Assembly: GCA_041396125.1 (NCBI GenBank)
Contig: JAWKZG010000010.1
Span: 124,001-188,000, forward strand
Length of the DNA: 64,000 bases
Direction: 5' to 3'
From: JAWKZG01 sp041396125
Lineage (GTDB): Bacteria > Pseudomonadota > Gammaproteobacteria > Competibacterales > Competibacteraceae
Part shown: positions 53,526 through 61,485 of the stretch, one piece after another
How positions within the stretch are numbered: the stretch's first letter is position 1
How the letters are laid out: each line of letters starts with the position of its first letter
Notes under the pieces: model-generated
The model's database searches: none
The model's input: only the letters and a program-made list of their open reading frames with translations
What the model was told of the DNA's origin: nothing
Translations under genes and position numbers: made by a program

Positions 53526-54437
53526 ATGCGTCATCTAAACTACAAGCATCTCTATTATTTCTGGACAGTGGCCAAGGAAGGCAGTATCCGCCGTGCCAGC
53601 GAACTGCTGCACCTGACACCACAAACCATCAGTGGTCAGTTGGCGCTCTTGGAGCAGGAGGCCGGTGCACCGCTGTTTGCCAAGGCGGGTCGTAATCTTG
53701 CTCTGACCGATGTCGGGCAACTGGTATATGGCTATGCCGAAGAAATCTTTTCGCTTGGCGCAGAGCTTGAAGAAATACTGCGTAACCAGGAAGGGGGGCG
53801 GCCGTTGCAGTTTGCGGTAGGCGTTGCTGATGTGGTTCCCAAACTGATTGCTTACCGTTTGCTGGAACCGGCACTGCGACTGCCTGATCCGGTACGCATC
53901 GTAGGCCATGAAAACAAGCTGGATAATCTGCTGGCCGATATCGCGGTACACAAGCTGGATATGGTGCTGGCCGACAGCCCGATTCGTTCCAATCTGAATG
54001 TGCGCGCTTTCAACCATTTATTGGGCGAGTGCGGCGTCACTTTTTTTGCTGTGCCGGAGCTGGCGGCAAGCTTGCAGGAAAATTTTCCTTATTCACTGGA
54101 TCAGACACCGGTCTTGTTGCCGACGCCGAGTGCGGTGATACGGGGAAGCCTGATGCAATGGTTCGATCAGCTCAATATACAACCCCGGATCGTTGGCGAA
54201 TTTGATGATGGAGCTTTGCTGATGGCTTTTGGCCAGGCGGGCATAGGGGTGTTCAGTGCGCCCAGTGTGATTGAGGCGGAGATCATCAAACAGTATCAGG
54301 TTGCACCGATTGGTCAGACCGATCAGGTGCGTCAGCAGTTTTATGCGATTTCAGCCGAACGTCGGCTCAAACATCCCGCTGTTGTCGCGATCAGCACGGC
54401 AGCGCGGTCTAATTTATTTGCCAGTGATTCAGTATAA
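53526..54437 (+). CDS. nhaR: NhaR-like LysR-family regulator
   Basis: 303 residues. The start MRHLNYKHLYYFWTVAKEGS, with HTH IRRASELLHLTPQTISGQLA and LFAKAGRNLALTDVGQLVYG, is close to NhaR, the activator of the Na+/H+ antiporter gene nhaA. The effector domain (LQFAVGVADVVPKLIAYRLL) is also NhaR-like. No nhaA is visible beside it; the divergent neighbour is the Bax-inhibitor-like gene. The symbol reflects family similarity, not proven function. Confidence 0.82.
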   Translation: MRHLNYKHLYYFWTVAKEGSIRRASELLHLTPQTISGQLALLEQEAGAPLFAKAGRNLALTDVGQLVYGYAEEIFSLGAELEEILRNQEGGRPLQFAVGVADVVPKLIAYRLLEPALRLPDPVRIVGHENKLDNLLADIAVHKLDMVLADSPIRSNLNVRAFNHLLGECGVTFFAVPELAASLQENFPYSLDQTPVLLPTPSAVIRGSLMQWFDQLNIQPRIVGEFDDGALLMAFGQAGIGVFSAPSVIEAEIIKQYQVAPIGQTDQVRQQFYAISAERRLKHPAVVAISTAARSNLFASDSV

Positions 54438-54589
54438 TATATATTTATTATATCATCATCATATTTATTGCCTTAATAATCCCCAGCTGCAAACCCACAT
54501 CAAAAACTCAACTACTTTATTATTACTCACACGAATTCATGCTTAGCAAAAGGGACTAGAACTAGACCTGGATGAACGTTTAATATATA

Positions 54590-54607
54590 TTTGAACAAAT
54601 GTTCAAA
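54590..54607. promoter_or_regulatory. Candidate operator of the TetR gene
   Basis: TTTGAACAAATGTTCAAA: 7-bp arms around AAAT, 22 bp upstream of the TetR start codon and so overlapping its likely promoter. TetR regulators usually bind such dyads to repress themselves. Confidence 0.55.
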
Positions 54608-54629
54608 ATTATTTTTCAGAGAACTCATT

Positions 54630-55211
54630 ATGGCCAATACAATTAAGTACGATCGGCGGGACGTTATCCAGAAAGCCACTGACTTGTTTTGGAAAAAAGG
54701 ATTTCACGCAACCTCGATGCGTAATTTGCAGGAAGCGATTGATATGCGCCCCGGCAGTATTTACGCCAGCTTTGGAAGCAAAGAGGGTTTGTTTAAGGAA
54801 ACCTTGCAACACTACGCCAATGAGAGTCTGGCGCGATTGAACTCGTTTGCGGATACCCACGAATCGCTGCTTGATGCACTGCGGGAATTCTTAAGTAGCG
54901 TAGTGATCAGCCAGACACAAGCACCTAGTAATATGTGTATGTTAGTAAAAACCATTTCGGAGTTGACTGATGACAATGCCGAGTTACTGGCAGAAGCGCA
55001 GCGGTTACTAGGAAAAATGGAGGCAGCATTTGCAGAACTATTCGCGCAGGCCCAAGCCAATGGCGAGTTAGATAGCAGCAAAAACCCTAAGCGTTTGGCC
55101 AGTTTGCTGCAGATGCAAGTAATGGGTTTACGAGCTTACGCCCGAGCTAATAAAGGCTCCGAAACGAATATAAAAGCATTGGTGGATGATGCTTTTGCCT
55201 CTCTGTTATGA
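54630..55211 (+). CDS. TetR-family transcriptional regulator
   Basis: 193 residues from MANTIKYDRRDVIQKATDLF; the frame is open 13 codons further upstream, but that part overlaps the operator region. The HTH is HATSMRNLQEAIDMRPGSIY with ASFGSKEGLFKETL. The C-terminal helical ligand domain includes VISQTQAPSNMCMLVKTISE. This HTH type (LQEAIDMRPGSIYASFGSKE) is shared by AcrR/NemR-like regulators of electrophile and drug response. The neighbours on the other strand are a membrane protein, a DsbA-like protein and a GST. The ORF is intact. Confidence 0.88.
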   Translation: MANTIKYDRRDVIQKATDLFWKKGFHATSMRNLQEAIDMRPGSIYASFGSKEGLFKETLQHYANESLARLNSFADTHESLLDALREFLSSVVISQTQAPSNMCMLVKTISELTDDNAELLAEAQRLLGKMEAAFAELFAQAQANGELDSSKNPKRLASLLQMQVMGLRAYARANKGSETNIKALVDDAFASLL

Positions 55212-55284
55212 TTTCTTTTTCGAAAAAATAAATCAGATATCCAGGATTTTATCAAGCGCTCAGATCGGGATAAATACTAACCTG

Positions 55285-55824
55285 TCATCCAACTTTTTTC
55301 TTGTAGACATACAACGCAGCGATAATTGCGGCAAAAAATAAGAGATGCAATACAAATTTGACATCCAGGCTGAAGTTTAAAGCGGGCAATTGGCTAATCT
55401 GAATATGTCGAAAAGAAACAAGCTGCACAATAATTGCATTTGCGGGCGGCGCTATGACCGTTGTCAGCCATGAGAAAGCTAAAGTAAACAACGCAATAAA
55501 TCCCAGTCGCGAAGTACTCAAAACAACGAAACCACTCAATAAGCCATAAAATACAGATACGGCCAAATGAGCAGCCCAGGCAATGGTTATGGCAGCGATA
55601 CTACTCCAGTTACCAAGTTTCTGGTACGACGCAGCATGCCGGCTTGTTAATGTATCCATTCCAAAAAAAGGCTGAATAATTATAAATACAACGCCCATCA
55701 CCACACCGAAAATACAGGCCATGAATAAAATATGCATTCTAAGAATGTTCTGCGGCTTGTTTAATAAAGTGGAGTCCACCTGCTTTTTATCTTCTCCGGC
55801 TACTTCGTTTTTTAGAAGATTCAT
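55285..55824 (-). CDS. Hypothetical four-helix membrane protein
   Basis: 179 residues. A basic N-terminus is followed by four or five hydrophobic stretches: ILFMACIFGVVMGVVFIIIQ, IAAITIAWAAHLAVSVFYGL, LGFIALFTLAFSWLTTVIAP and LHLLFFAAIIAALYVYKKK. No family is recognised. Convergent with the TetR gene. AT-richer than most neighbours, as is the TetR gene, which may suggest a shared origin. Confidence 0.65.
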   Translation of the reverse strand: MNLLKNEVAGEDKKQVDSTLLNKPQNILRMHILFMACIFGVVMGVVFIIIQPFFGMDTLTSRHAASYQKLGNWSSIAAITIAWAAHLAVSVFYGLLSGFVVLSTSRLGFIALFTLAFSWLTTVIAPPANAIIVQLVSFRHIQISQLPALNFSLDVKFVLHLLFFAAIIAALYVYKKKVG

Positions 55825-55954
55825 TAAATATTTCCTTAACGTTATGAGGCGAGTCTCTGTATAGAAGATGGTCTGCCGGTTCTAAAGAGATAATTTCTTA
55901 TCCCAAAAGAACCGCTTGAATGATTCATCAATTGGCGTTTGGGCAATGCGGTAA

Positions 55955-56602
55955 CTACAGCCCTGCTAACGCCTGCAGCACATCTTTATAGCTGCTCTGC
56001 GGGTGCGCACCGGTCATAGCGCTGCTGCGGTTGAAGATCACTGTTGGTACCCCTGAAATCCCCTGTTGCTGCCACTGCACCTCCTGGTTCACTACACGGC
56101 GGCGGCGCTCGGCGTCATCCAGGGCTAACGCGGCAGCAGCAGGATCCAGGCCTACACTTTCAGCCTCTGCCAGCAAGACGGTACGATCTGATACATCCTT
56201 ATGCTCCGTAAAGAAAGCGGCAAACAAACGCTGTTTTAGCTGATGCTGCAACCCTGCTTCATGAGCCAAATCCAGCAACAGATGTGCATCGCGGGTGTTA
56301 ACCATTTTCATCTCTTCAAAGTAATCAAACTCAAACCCATACTCAGCACCAAGGGCACTGATATTAGCGCGGGCTTTGTCACTGTCGTCGGGTTTGGCAC
56401 CGTATTTGCGCAGCACATGGGCACGCAGATTCTCGCCTTGCTCGGGCATGTCGGGATTGAGTTCAAACGGCTGCCACTCAATCTCTACTCTGTCTTGCAG
56501 GCCCAGTTCATTGATAGCGGCCTCCAGGTGTTTGTAACCAACAATGCACCATGGACACACAACATCGGATACAATATCAATCTTAATTTTGTCACTCATC
56601 AC
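55955..56602 (-). CDS. DsbA-family oxidoreductase (FrnE-like)
   Basis: 215 residues, no signal peptide, so cytoplasmic. The thioredoxin-like active site is VSDVVCPWCIVGYKHLEAAI (C-P-W-C). The cis-Pro loop is ISGVPTVIFNRSSAMTGAHP. The long helical insertion (HLLLDLAHEAGLQHQLKQRL) is typical of FrnE/2-hydroxychromene-2-carboxylate-isomerase-like DsbA proteins. It probably acts in thiol or electrophile stress, consistent with the nearby GST gene. Confidence 0.9.
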   Translation of the reverse strand: MMSDKIKIDIVSDVVCPWCIVGYKHLEAAINELGLQDRVEIEWQPFELNPDMPEQGENLRAHVLRKYGAKPDDSDKARANISALGAEYGFEFDYFEEMKMVNTRDAHLLLDLAHEAGLQHQLKQRLFAAFFTEHKDVSDRTVLLAEAESVGLDPAAAALALDDAERRRRVVNQEVQWQQQGISGVPTVIFNRSSAMTGAHPQSSYKDVLQALAGL

Positions 56603-56824
56603 GGTGCTCCTCGTTATGCTATTAACAGGCGGAAGTATTCGTCGGCAAGATATAACCGCAGGCAGTGGCCAGATTGTTCAATGCAATCAACGCGCACATC
56701 CCTGCAGGCCGTTGTCAAGAATATTAATTGACTACGATAGAGCAATTTACGTGCTGTATTTGCTATTATTTAATATAGTCATCTTGAGTTTTTCTTGTTG
56801 GCTGTTTTATAGCCAGTGAACTTA

Positions 56825-57505
56825 TCAGGCTTTTTTATCAAAGTTTTGCGGGTAGAGTGCGCGCGCTGCCTCTTCATCAAAATCAGATTTGAATCGAATA
56901 TCTTTATCAATTTTTCGTGCTCTTTCCACTGCAGGACGAGCATTTACGTTTGCAAACCAACGGTTCAGGTTTGGATAATTTTCAAAACTGTCTTTGCCTA
57001 ACACAGCCGTTGCTTTATCAATCCAGCCCCATGCTGAAATATCAGCAATTGAATATTCATCACCAACCATATATTCACGGCCTTCCATGTGTGTTTCCAG
57101 AACTTCATAATGACGTTCGGCTTCACGAAGATAGCGATTGATTGCATAAGGCGATTGTTCTGGTGCTTTATGTCTAAAGTGAACAGATTGGCCAGAAAAT
57201 GGACCTAAGCCTGTCGCTAAAAACATTAACCACGACAGCATTTCACCTCGATCTTCTGGTTTACCTGCCAATTTACCTGTTTTTTCAGACAGATAAATTA
57301 AAATAGCATTAGAGTCAAATACACGTTTGCCATCGTCTTCAATGGCTGGTGTTTTACCATTTGGGTTAATCGCACGGTACTCAGGTGTATGTTGTTCACC
57401 TTTCATTGTATCTACAGGGATTAATTCATACGGTAAACCGGTCTCTTCAAGGTAAAGGGCTACCTTCATTGGGTTTGGCGTTTGGTGAAAATAAAAATTC
57501 AGCAC
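56825..57505 (-). CDS. Glutathione S-transferase
   Basis: 226 residues from GTG 57505 (AAAGGA eight bases ahead); the ATG three codons earlier is too close to that site. N-terminal thioredoxin-like domain: LNFYFHQTPNPMKVALYLEE, INPNGKTPAIEDDGKRVFDS and NAILIYLSEKTGKLAGK, with the Asn-Gly-Lys-x-Pro and Asp-Ser glutathione-binding loops. The C-terminal helical domain contains YMVGDEYSIADISAWGWIDK. It is divergent from a TetR stub, and two identical dyads lie in between. Confidence 0.9.
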   Translation of the reverse strand: MLNFYFHQTPNPMKVALYLEETGLPYELIPVDTMKGEQHTPEYRAINPNGKTPAIEDDGKRVFDSNAILIYLSEKTGKLAGKPEDRGEMLSWLMFLATGLGPFSGQSVHFRHKAPEQSPYAINRYLREAERHYEVLETHMEGREYMVGDEYSIADISAWGWIDKATAVLGKDSFENYPNLNRWFANVNARPAVERARKIDKDIRFKSDFDEEAARALYPQNFDKKA

Positions 57506-57521
57506 AGGGCACATCCTTTTT

Positions 57522-57537
57522 TTGAGTGATCGTTCAA
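57522..57537. promoter_or_regulatory. TetR-type operator, site 1
   Basis: TTGAGTGATCGTTCAA, a near-perfect dyad (TTGA-N2-GATC-N2-TCAA), directly upstream of the GST ribosome site. Its exact reverse complement is at 57584-57599. Confidence 0.6.
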
Positions 57538-57583
57538 ATTTGAGGTCATACTAGTTGTAAGCAGAAGGGGAGTCAAGCTAAAA

Positions 57584-57599
57584 TTGAACGATCACTCAA
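57584..57599. promoter_or_regulatory. TetR-type operator, site 2
   Basis: TTGAACGATCACTCAA, the inverse of site 1 and 62 bp from it (start to start), placed toward the TetR-like stub. Paired sites between divergent genes suggest joint repression of both. Confidence 0.6.
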
Positions 57600-57610
57600 A
57601 TTAAGCTCTA

Positions 57611-57632
57611 AAGGCTGTAACCAGCCTTTTTT
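57611..57632 (+). terminator. Intrinsic terminator in the leader of the TetR stub
   Basis: AAGGCT-GTAACC-AGCCTT forms a 6-bp stem followed by TTTT (57629-57632, part of a six-T run). It lies 14 bp upstream of the TetR-like ATG, an unusual place that would stop rightward transcription before the gene. Confidence 0.6.
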
Positions 57633-57645
57633 CTGAGAGCCAACG

Positions 57646-57765
57646 ATGCCCCGTACCGCCCGTTTTGATCGTCGAGTAGCTCTGGATCGAGCTATAACGT
57701 TTAAGCGTGGTTTCAACGTCCTCAAAGTAACCTTCAAGGTTCAGCCGTTCGTTGCAGTTTTTTGA
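57646..57765 (+). pseudogene. TetR-family regulator stub (N-terminus only)
   Basis: MPRTARFDRRVALDRAITFK, then RGFN, is the start of an AcrR-type TetR regulator. The HTH that should follow is scrambled (VLKVTFKVQPFVAVF-stop), with small deletions visible relative to the expected FW(R/K)RGF.ATSLKDL. Only 39 codons remain. The paired operators beside it suggest it once repressed the GST gene. Confidence 0.7.
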
Positions 57766-57898
57766 GAAATTAAAATTGCCGTTTGATTGATGTCGATCAA
57801 AAAAATCCGGCTTCCTCTTCGAGATAATAGCCGCTCGTTGCGCGGTGTTACAGCCAGTGCACCGCTAACCATCACGGCACAATGGCAATCCTATTATG

Positions 57899-57910
57899 GG
57901 GTCAAACCTG
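57899..57910 (+). repeat. Putative IS1-family terminal motif, copy 3
   Basis: GGGTCAAACCTG, identical to 391-402. It lies immediately left of the truncated cytochrome b fragment, so an IS end may mark the breakpoint that removed the rest of that gene. Confidence 0.4.
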
Positions 57911-57917
57911 GAGATTT

Positions 57918-58065
57918 TAGGAATCGTGGATTTTTCGCCAATCTGACCTTGGTGCTTCTGACCTTGGTACTGGTGATTCTGCATATTGCGGGGGTGTTTC
58001 TCGCCAGCCTGGTACATCGAGAGAACCTGGTACTGGCTGTAAACGTAGCGAATCGCTTGCAGGTG
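57918..58065 (+). pseudogene. Cytochrome b561-type (hydrogenase cytochrome b) C-terminal fragment
   Basis: The frame FFANLTLVLLTLVLVILHIA, then GVFLASLVHRENLVLAV, is the last membrane helix and tail of di-haem cytochrome b561/Ni,Fe-hydrogenase b-type subunits (family pattern H.AGV..AS..HRENLV.A). The first helices and the other haem ligands are missing. The fragment abuts a possible IS end on the left and a broken cytochrome c on the right, so a small electron-transfer operon has been gutted. Confidence 0.7.
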
Positions 58066-58131
58066 AAACCGCACTTATCAGCAAATCCGATAGCAGCCAG
58101 TCAATTTGAAGGCCATAGGAGTCAAACTGCA

Positions 58132-58458
58132 ATGATTAAACCAAACTCTTTTTTTCAGAAATTGAAACCACTTGCTTTGGGTTGCCTCAGTGTCTGGGCC
58201 ATTGCGGCTACCGCCGAACCATCAGTGCAGATGCTGGCCAACAACTGCTCCATGTGACAGGGCACCGACGGTAAAAGCCCTGGCTCGATTGACAAACTTT
58301 ACGGCGAGTCCGCCACAGAGTTTATCGAAGACATGCACAAGTTCAAAACTGAAGGCAAGGGGCGGATCATGATGCCTATCGCCCGTGCCTTTAGCGATGA
58401 GCAGATCCGCGCGATGGCACACTATTTCGAAGCGCTACCGCGCCCAGGAGGTCAATGA
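58132..58458 (+). pseudogene. Small c-type cytochrome with destroyed haem motif (FccA-like)
   Basis: Signal peptide start MIKPNSFFQKLKPLALGCLS, then AEPSVQMLANNCSM-stop-QGTDGKSPGSIDKLYGE. At 58246-58260 the expected C-x-x-C-H reads Cys-Ser-Met-TGA-Gln. The second Cys has become a stop and the His has become Gln. The rest stays in frame (SATEFIEDMHKFKTEGKGRI, then MAHYFEALPRPGGQ) with the usual distal Met region, and the stop overlaps the FccB start. It matches the cytochrome subunit of flavocytochrome c sulfide dehydrogenase in position and size. It cannot bind haem as written. Confidence 0.8.
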
Positions 58459-59744
58459 TGAATGCACTGAAACGTCGAGATTTTTTAACCCGAGTCGGTG
58501 GTGGCGCGGCGGCGCTTCTGGCTGCGACGAGCTGGCCAGCCAGCGCGTTAGCTCAAGGTCGCAGTCGTGTCGTCATCGTTGGCGGCGGGTTTGGCGGGGC
58601 GACTTGCGCGAAATATTTGCGCCGCGCCGACCCCACGATCGCGGTCACCCTGATCGAACGCGAACCGCATTATGTCACCGGGCCGATGAGCAACGCCGTC
58701 ATCGGCGGTTTGCGTTCGCTGGACGACATCACGGTTTCTTATGACGAGTTGATCGATCGCTACGGTGTCAACCTGATTCAAGGCAATGTCGTGGCCATCG
58801 ATGCGGTGGCGAAATCGGTGACGCTGGATCGCGGCGACACGCTCGCCTACGACCGCCTGGTGGTGGCGCCTGGCATCGATTCCGTCTATACAGCCATAGA
58901 CGGCTATGGCACCGAGGTCACCGAGCGCATGCCGCATGCCTGGCAACCCGGGCCTCAGACGCTGTTGCTGCGTCGCCAGATCGAAGCCATGGACGACGGC
59001 GGCGTTGTCATCATCACGATCCCGCAGATGCCGTACCGCTGCCCGCCCGGACCGTATGAGCGCGCCAGCCTGATCGCTAATGACCTGAAGCGGCATAAGC
59101 CAAAATCGAAAATACTGATCCTCGACGCCAACGACGGCTTCCCCAAGCAGAAGCTTTTCATGCAGGGTTGGGAGGCGCTCTATCCAGGCATGATCGAATG
59201 GGTGCCGGGGAACAAAGGTGGCCGGGTGACCGGCGTTGAACCCGAGACAATGATCGTCTTCAGTGAATTCGAGCGCTACCGAGGCGACGTGGTCAACGTC
59301 ATTCCGCCCGAGCGTGCCGGTGCCATCGCGACCGTGGCGGGACTGACCGATGCCGGCGGCTGGTGTCCGGTCGATCCGCGCACCTTCGAATCGTCCCTGC
59401 AGCCCAGCATACATGTCATTGGCGACGCCGCGCGGGCCGGCAAGTTGCCTAAATCCGGCGCCGCCGCCAACGCCGAGGGCAAAGTCTGCGCCATGGCGTT
59501 GGCGGCGTTGCTCAACGATCAGCCGGTGGGCGACCCCGCGTTCATCAACGCCTGTTATAGCCTGCTGGCACCGGACTACGGCATCTCTATCGCGGCGGTG
59601 TTCGGACTGACCACGCAAGGTATTATGCCGTTGCCGGATGCATCGGGCACCAGCCCAGTAGAGGCATCACAGAAATACCGCCGCAAGGAAGCCGAGGATG
59701 CTCAGGGGTGGTATGACAGCATCGTGGCCGATACCTTCGCTTGA
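58458..59744 (+). CDS. fccB: Flavocytochrome c sulfide dehydrogenase flavoprotein subunit-like (FccB/SoxF)
   Basis: 428 residues from the second of two adjacent ATGs (AGGAG seven bases ahead). A Tat signal (KRRDFLTRVGGGAAALLAAT) is followed by the FAD-binding RVVIVGGGFGGATCAKYLRR. The redox disulfide cysteines of the family are present, in MPYRCPPGPYERASLIA (about residue 195) and GGWCPVDPRTFESSLQPS. The Cys that carries covalent FAD in classic FccB (in T-C-x-x-S-N) is replaced: here YVTGPMSNAVIGG has Gly. FAD would then be non-covalent. The family oxidises sulfide and passes electrons to a cytochrome c, whose gene here is broken. Confidence 0.88.
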   Translation: MNALKRRDFLTRVGGGAAALLAATSWPASALAQGRSRVVIVGGGFGGATCAKYLRRADPTIAVTLIEREPHYVTGPMSNAVIGGLRSLDDITVSYDELIDRYGVNLIQGNVVAIDAVAKSVTLDRGDTLAYDRLVVAPGIDSVYTAIDGYGTEVTERMPHAWQPGPQTLLLRRQIEAMDDGGVVIITIPQMPYRCPPGPYERASLIANDLKRHKPKSKILILDANDGFPKQKLFMQGWEALYPGMIEWVPGNKGGRVTGVEPETMIVFSEFERYRGDVVNVIPPERAGAIATVAGLTDAGGWCPVDPRTFESSLQPSIHVIGDAARAGKLPKSGAAANAEGKVCAMALAALLNDQPVGDPAFINACYSLLAPDYGISIAAVFGLTTQGIMPLPDASGTSPVEASQKYRRKEAEDAQGWYDSIVADTFA

Positions 59745-59860
59745 ACCGTGTTGAGGTTGCAAAATAGGTTCATCTCCCAGTATGAGCAGTCCGCCATTAA
59801 AGAAGGTTTCAACATGTCCCGACTATGCATAATGGCGGAAGTTGTCTGACTGGCTGGTTT

Positions 59861-59975
59861 TATGATGGGAGCAGCCAACGCCGCCGATCTCCATCGTTTG
59901 GGAAGACCGCTGCGCTGAGTGCCATGGCGAAGCCGGGGACTTCGCCCGCGCTTCGCTTAATGCTAATTGTAGTTC
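59861..59975 (+). pseudogene. Second c-type cytochrome fragment
   Basis: MMGAANAADLHR followed, after a one-base shift, by WEDRCAECHGEAGDFARASL, a complete C-x-x-C-H haem site. The sequence then runs straight into IS5-type transposase sequence on the other strand. The N-terminal signal part and everything after about 25 residues past the haem motif are lost. Confidence 0.65.
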
Positions 59976-60085
59976 GGCTTGTAGTTCGGCATCCTGCTGG
60001 ACTACGCCCAACAAGCCTTCCCAGCCCCCCTGTTGGCTCCAGCGGTTAAAGGCTTGAAGACACTGTTCCAAACGTTGTCAGTAAT
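59970..60085 (-). pseudogene. IS5-family transposase N-terminal fragment
   Basis: Read leftwards: (frame 1) DNVWNSVFK then (shifted) LQAFNRWSQQGGWEGLLGVV, QQDAELQ. This matches the start of IS5-group transposases (…NVFKRFNRWSxQGVWExLL…). Only about 40 codons survive, with an internal frameshift. Its insertion or deletion probably truncated the neighbouring cytochrome c gene. Confidence 0.65.
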
Positions 60086-60136
60086 CTGTCAACAGAACCT
60101 AGCGACAGAGACGCCACGGATGGCCGGCATGCGGTG

Positions 60137-60757
60137 TTAAAGTGACTGCCGCACTAATCCGATAACAACGCCCCATAGCTGAAAACGCACGGCCGGCGTA
60201 ATGTCGATAGGTTTATAACTGGCATTCTCAGCCAGTAGACGTACCCGGTTACCCTCGCAAGAATAACGTTTCACCGTGAATTCACCGTTTACAGCGGCAA
60301 TAACAATCTGGCCGTGACGGGCTTCGGATCGTTTTTCAACGATAAGCACATCACCCGCAAAAATACCTGCATCGATCATGGAATCACCGCTGACCCGCAC
60401 GCAATACGTGCTATCCGGTCGCTTAACGAGCAATGCATTAATATCTACGGTTTCATCAACGTGATCATCCGCCGTGGCGGGGCTGCCCGCAGCTACTCTC
60501 GAGGTATACAAAGGCAGTGTAAGTGGCATCCGCACCAGCGGCTGCATAAGTGATTTAACAGAAGGGCAATCTGCAGATGCCCCGGCTTGCCGCTGCGCAG
60601 CTGTTTGTTTGAGTAAATTCTGCACCACAGGCAGCAGGCTTTGCGGGATACGCACCGGTGTGGTGGGCTCACGGTATGAGCCGGAATGTTTCGGTCGACC
60701 CGCACCAGGGCGGCGCCCACCCCGACGGGTAGTCGTGGAAATATTCTTTTTTGCCAT
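60137..60757 (-). CDS. UmuD-like S24 autopeptidase with basic AT-hook-like N-terminus
   Basis: 206 residues from MAKKNISTTTRRGGRRPGAG; the longer frame adds 24 unlikely codons. The N-terminus has an AT-hook-like GGRRPGAGRPK. The S24 domain is complete: cleavage site SRVAAGSPATADD (Ala-Gly), Ser in VRVSGDSMIDAGIFAGDVLI, and Lys in GEFTVKRYSCEGNRVRLLAE. It ends QLWGVVIGLVRQSL. It fits the UmuD subunit of DNA polymerase V or a LexA-like repressor. No umuC follows; instead an IS5 fragment lies downstream. A GTACAG half-site precedes the gene, but a full LexA box is not clear. Confidence 0.82.
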   Translation of the reverse strand: MAKKNISTTTRRGGRRPGAGRPKHSGSYREPTTPVRIPQSLLPVVQNLLKQTAAQRQAGASADCPSVKSLMQPLVRMPLTLPLYTSRVAAGSPATADDHVDETVDINALLVKRPDSTYCVRVSGDSMIDAGIFAGDVLIVEKRSEARHGQIVIAAVNGEFTVKRYSCEGNRVRLLAENASYKPIDITPAVRFQLWGVVIGLVRQSL

Positions 60758-60998
60758 CTTGCACTCTTTTTTTGATTGCTGTACATTAATCAAAAATAGT
60801 AAACTTTGCAAGCTATTCCATTGATTCATTTACCGTTCAGCTAACTGCCGGATGGTTGATCATTGCTGACGTCTCGCTGCTGTAGCAGCGGTTGTTTTGG
60901 GCCGTTCAGGAGCATAATGATCGTTTACCGAAGACCGGATGACGGGCGAGATATGCTGCCGCATGCTGGACTTGCTTGGCTTCTTTTTCTGGGGCCCA

Positions 60999-61027
60999 CT
61001 GGATTCCCGACTGCGCGGGAAGGACGG
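60999..61027. repeat. dRS3-like short repeat, copy 2
   Basis: Core ATTCCCGACTGCGCGGGAAG in the same flanks (CTGGATTCCC ... GACGG) as copy 1 at 4929-4960, with two or three changes. Confidence 0.6.
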
Positions 61028-61485
61028 ACTGACAATAGAGGACTTGCATATAAAAACGGCTAGCCAGACAAGGGATTCACATCGGTACAAAATAACGCAG
61101 AAATGACGCAGAAATGACGGCGATGAACATGCGAAAGAGTATGCATTTTATTGCATCAAAGCCTGCATGAAGGGTCCTAAGCGCTTTTTCTGCAAGCAAT
61201 ATTCTGTGTAACCGGAGAAACAATAGCCTGTTGGCTATTTTCATATTTTCTTAACACATTTCCTGGAAGATACATCCAGTGGATATCTGTCATGAACGCA
61301 CGCATAAACCCGTCTATCGCTCATAAAACGCACGGAGCAGAGCCTCAAGGTATAAACTTCATGCAGCACGAAGGATTCAGGAAAAAATAGTTAACTGCGA
61401 CCTTCTCGCCAGGCAACAGACCAGGGATACTGCCGCTGCAGCTCATCATGTTTTACCACCTCCCTTCATCAATCTATCCAGTGAT
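61028..61485. other. Intergenic region before the efflux operon, no gene
   Basis: Contains a short direct repeat (ACGCAGAAATG twice, near 61097-61117) and otherwise nothing I can assign. It should hold the promoter of the efflux operon. Confidence 0.45.

Noticed and set aside
58252..58260. UGA in the haem motif as a selenocysteine codon (C-x-x-U)
   Set aside because: The following His of CxxCH is also changed to Gln, no SECIS-like hairpin is evident just downstream, and the neighbouring genes show ordinary decay.
58548..59618. 356-codon open frame antisense to the FccB gene
   Set aside because: His/Arg/Gln-rich translation with no family features; it is a by-product of high GC at third positions in the well-supported FccB gene.
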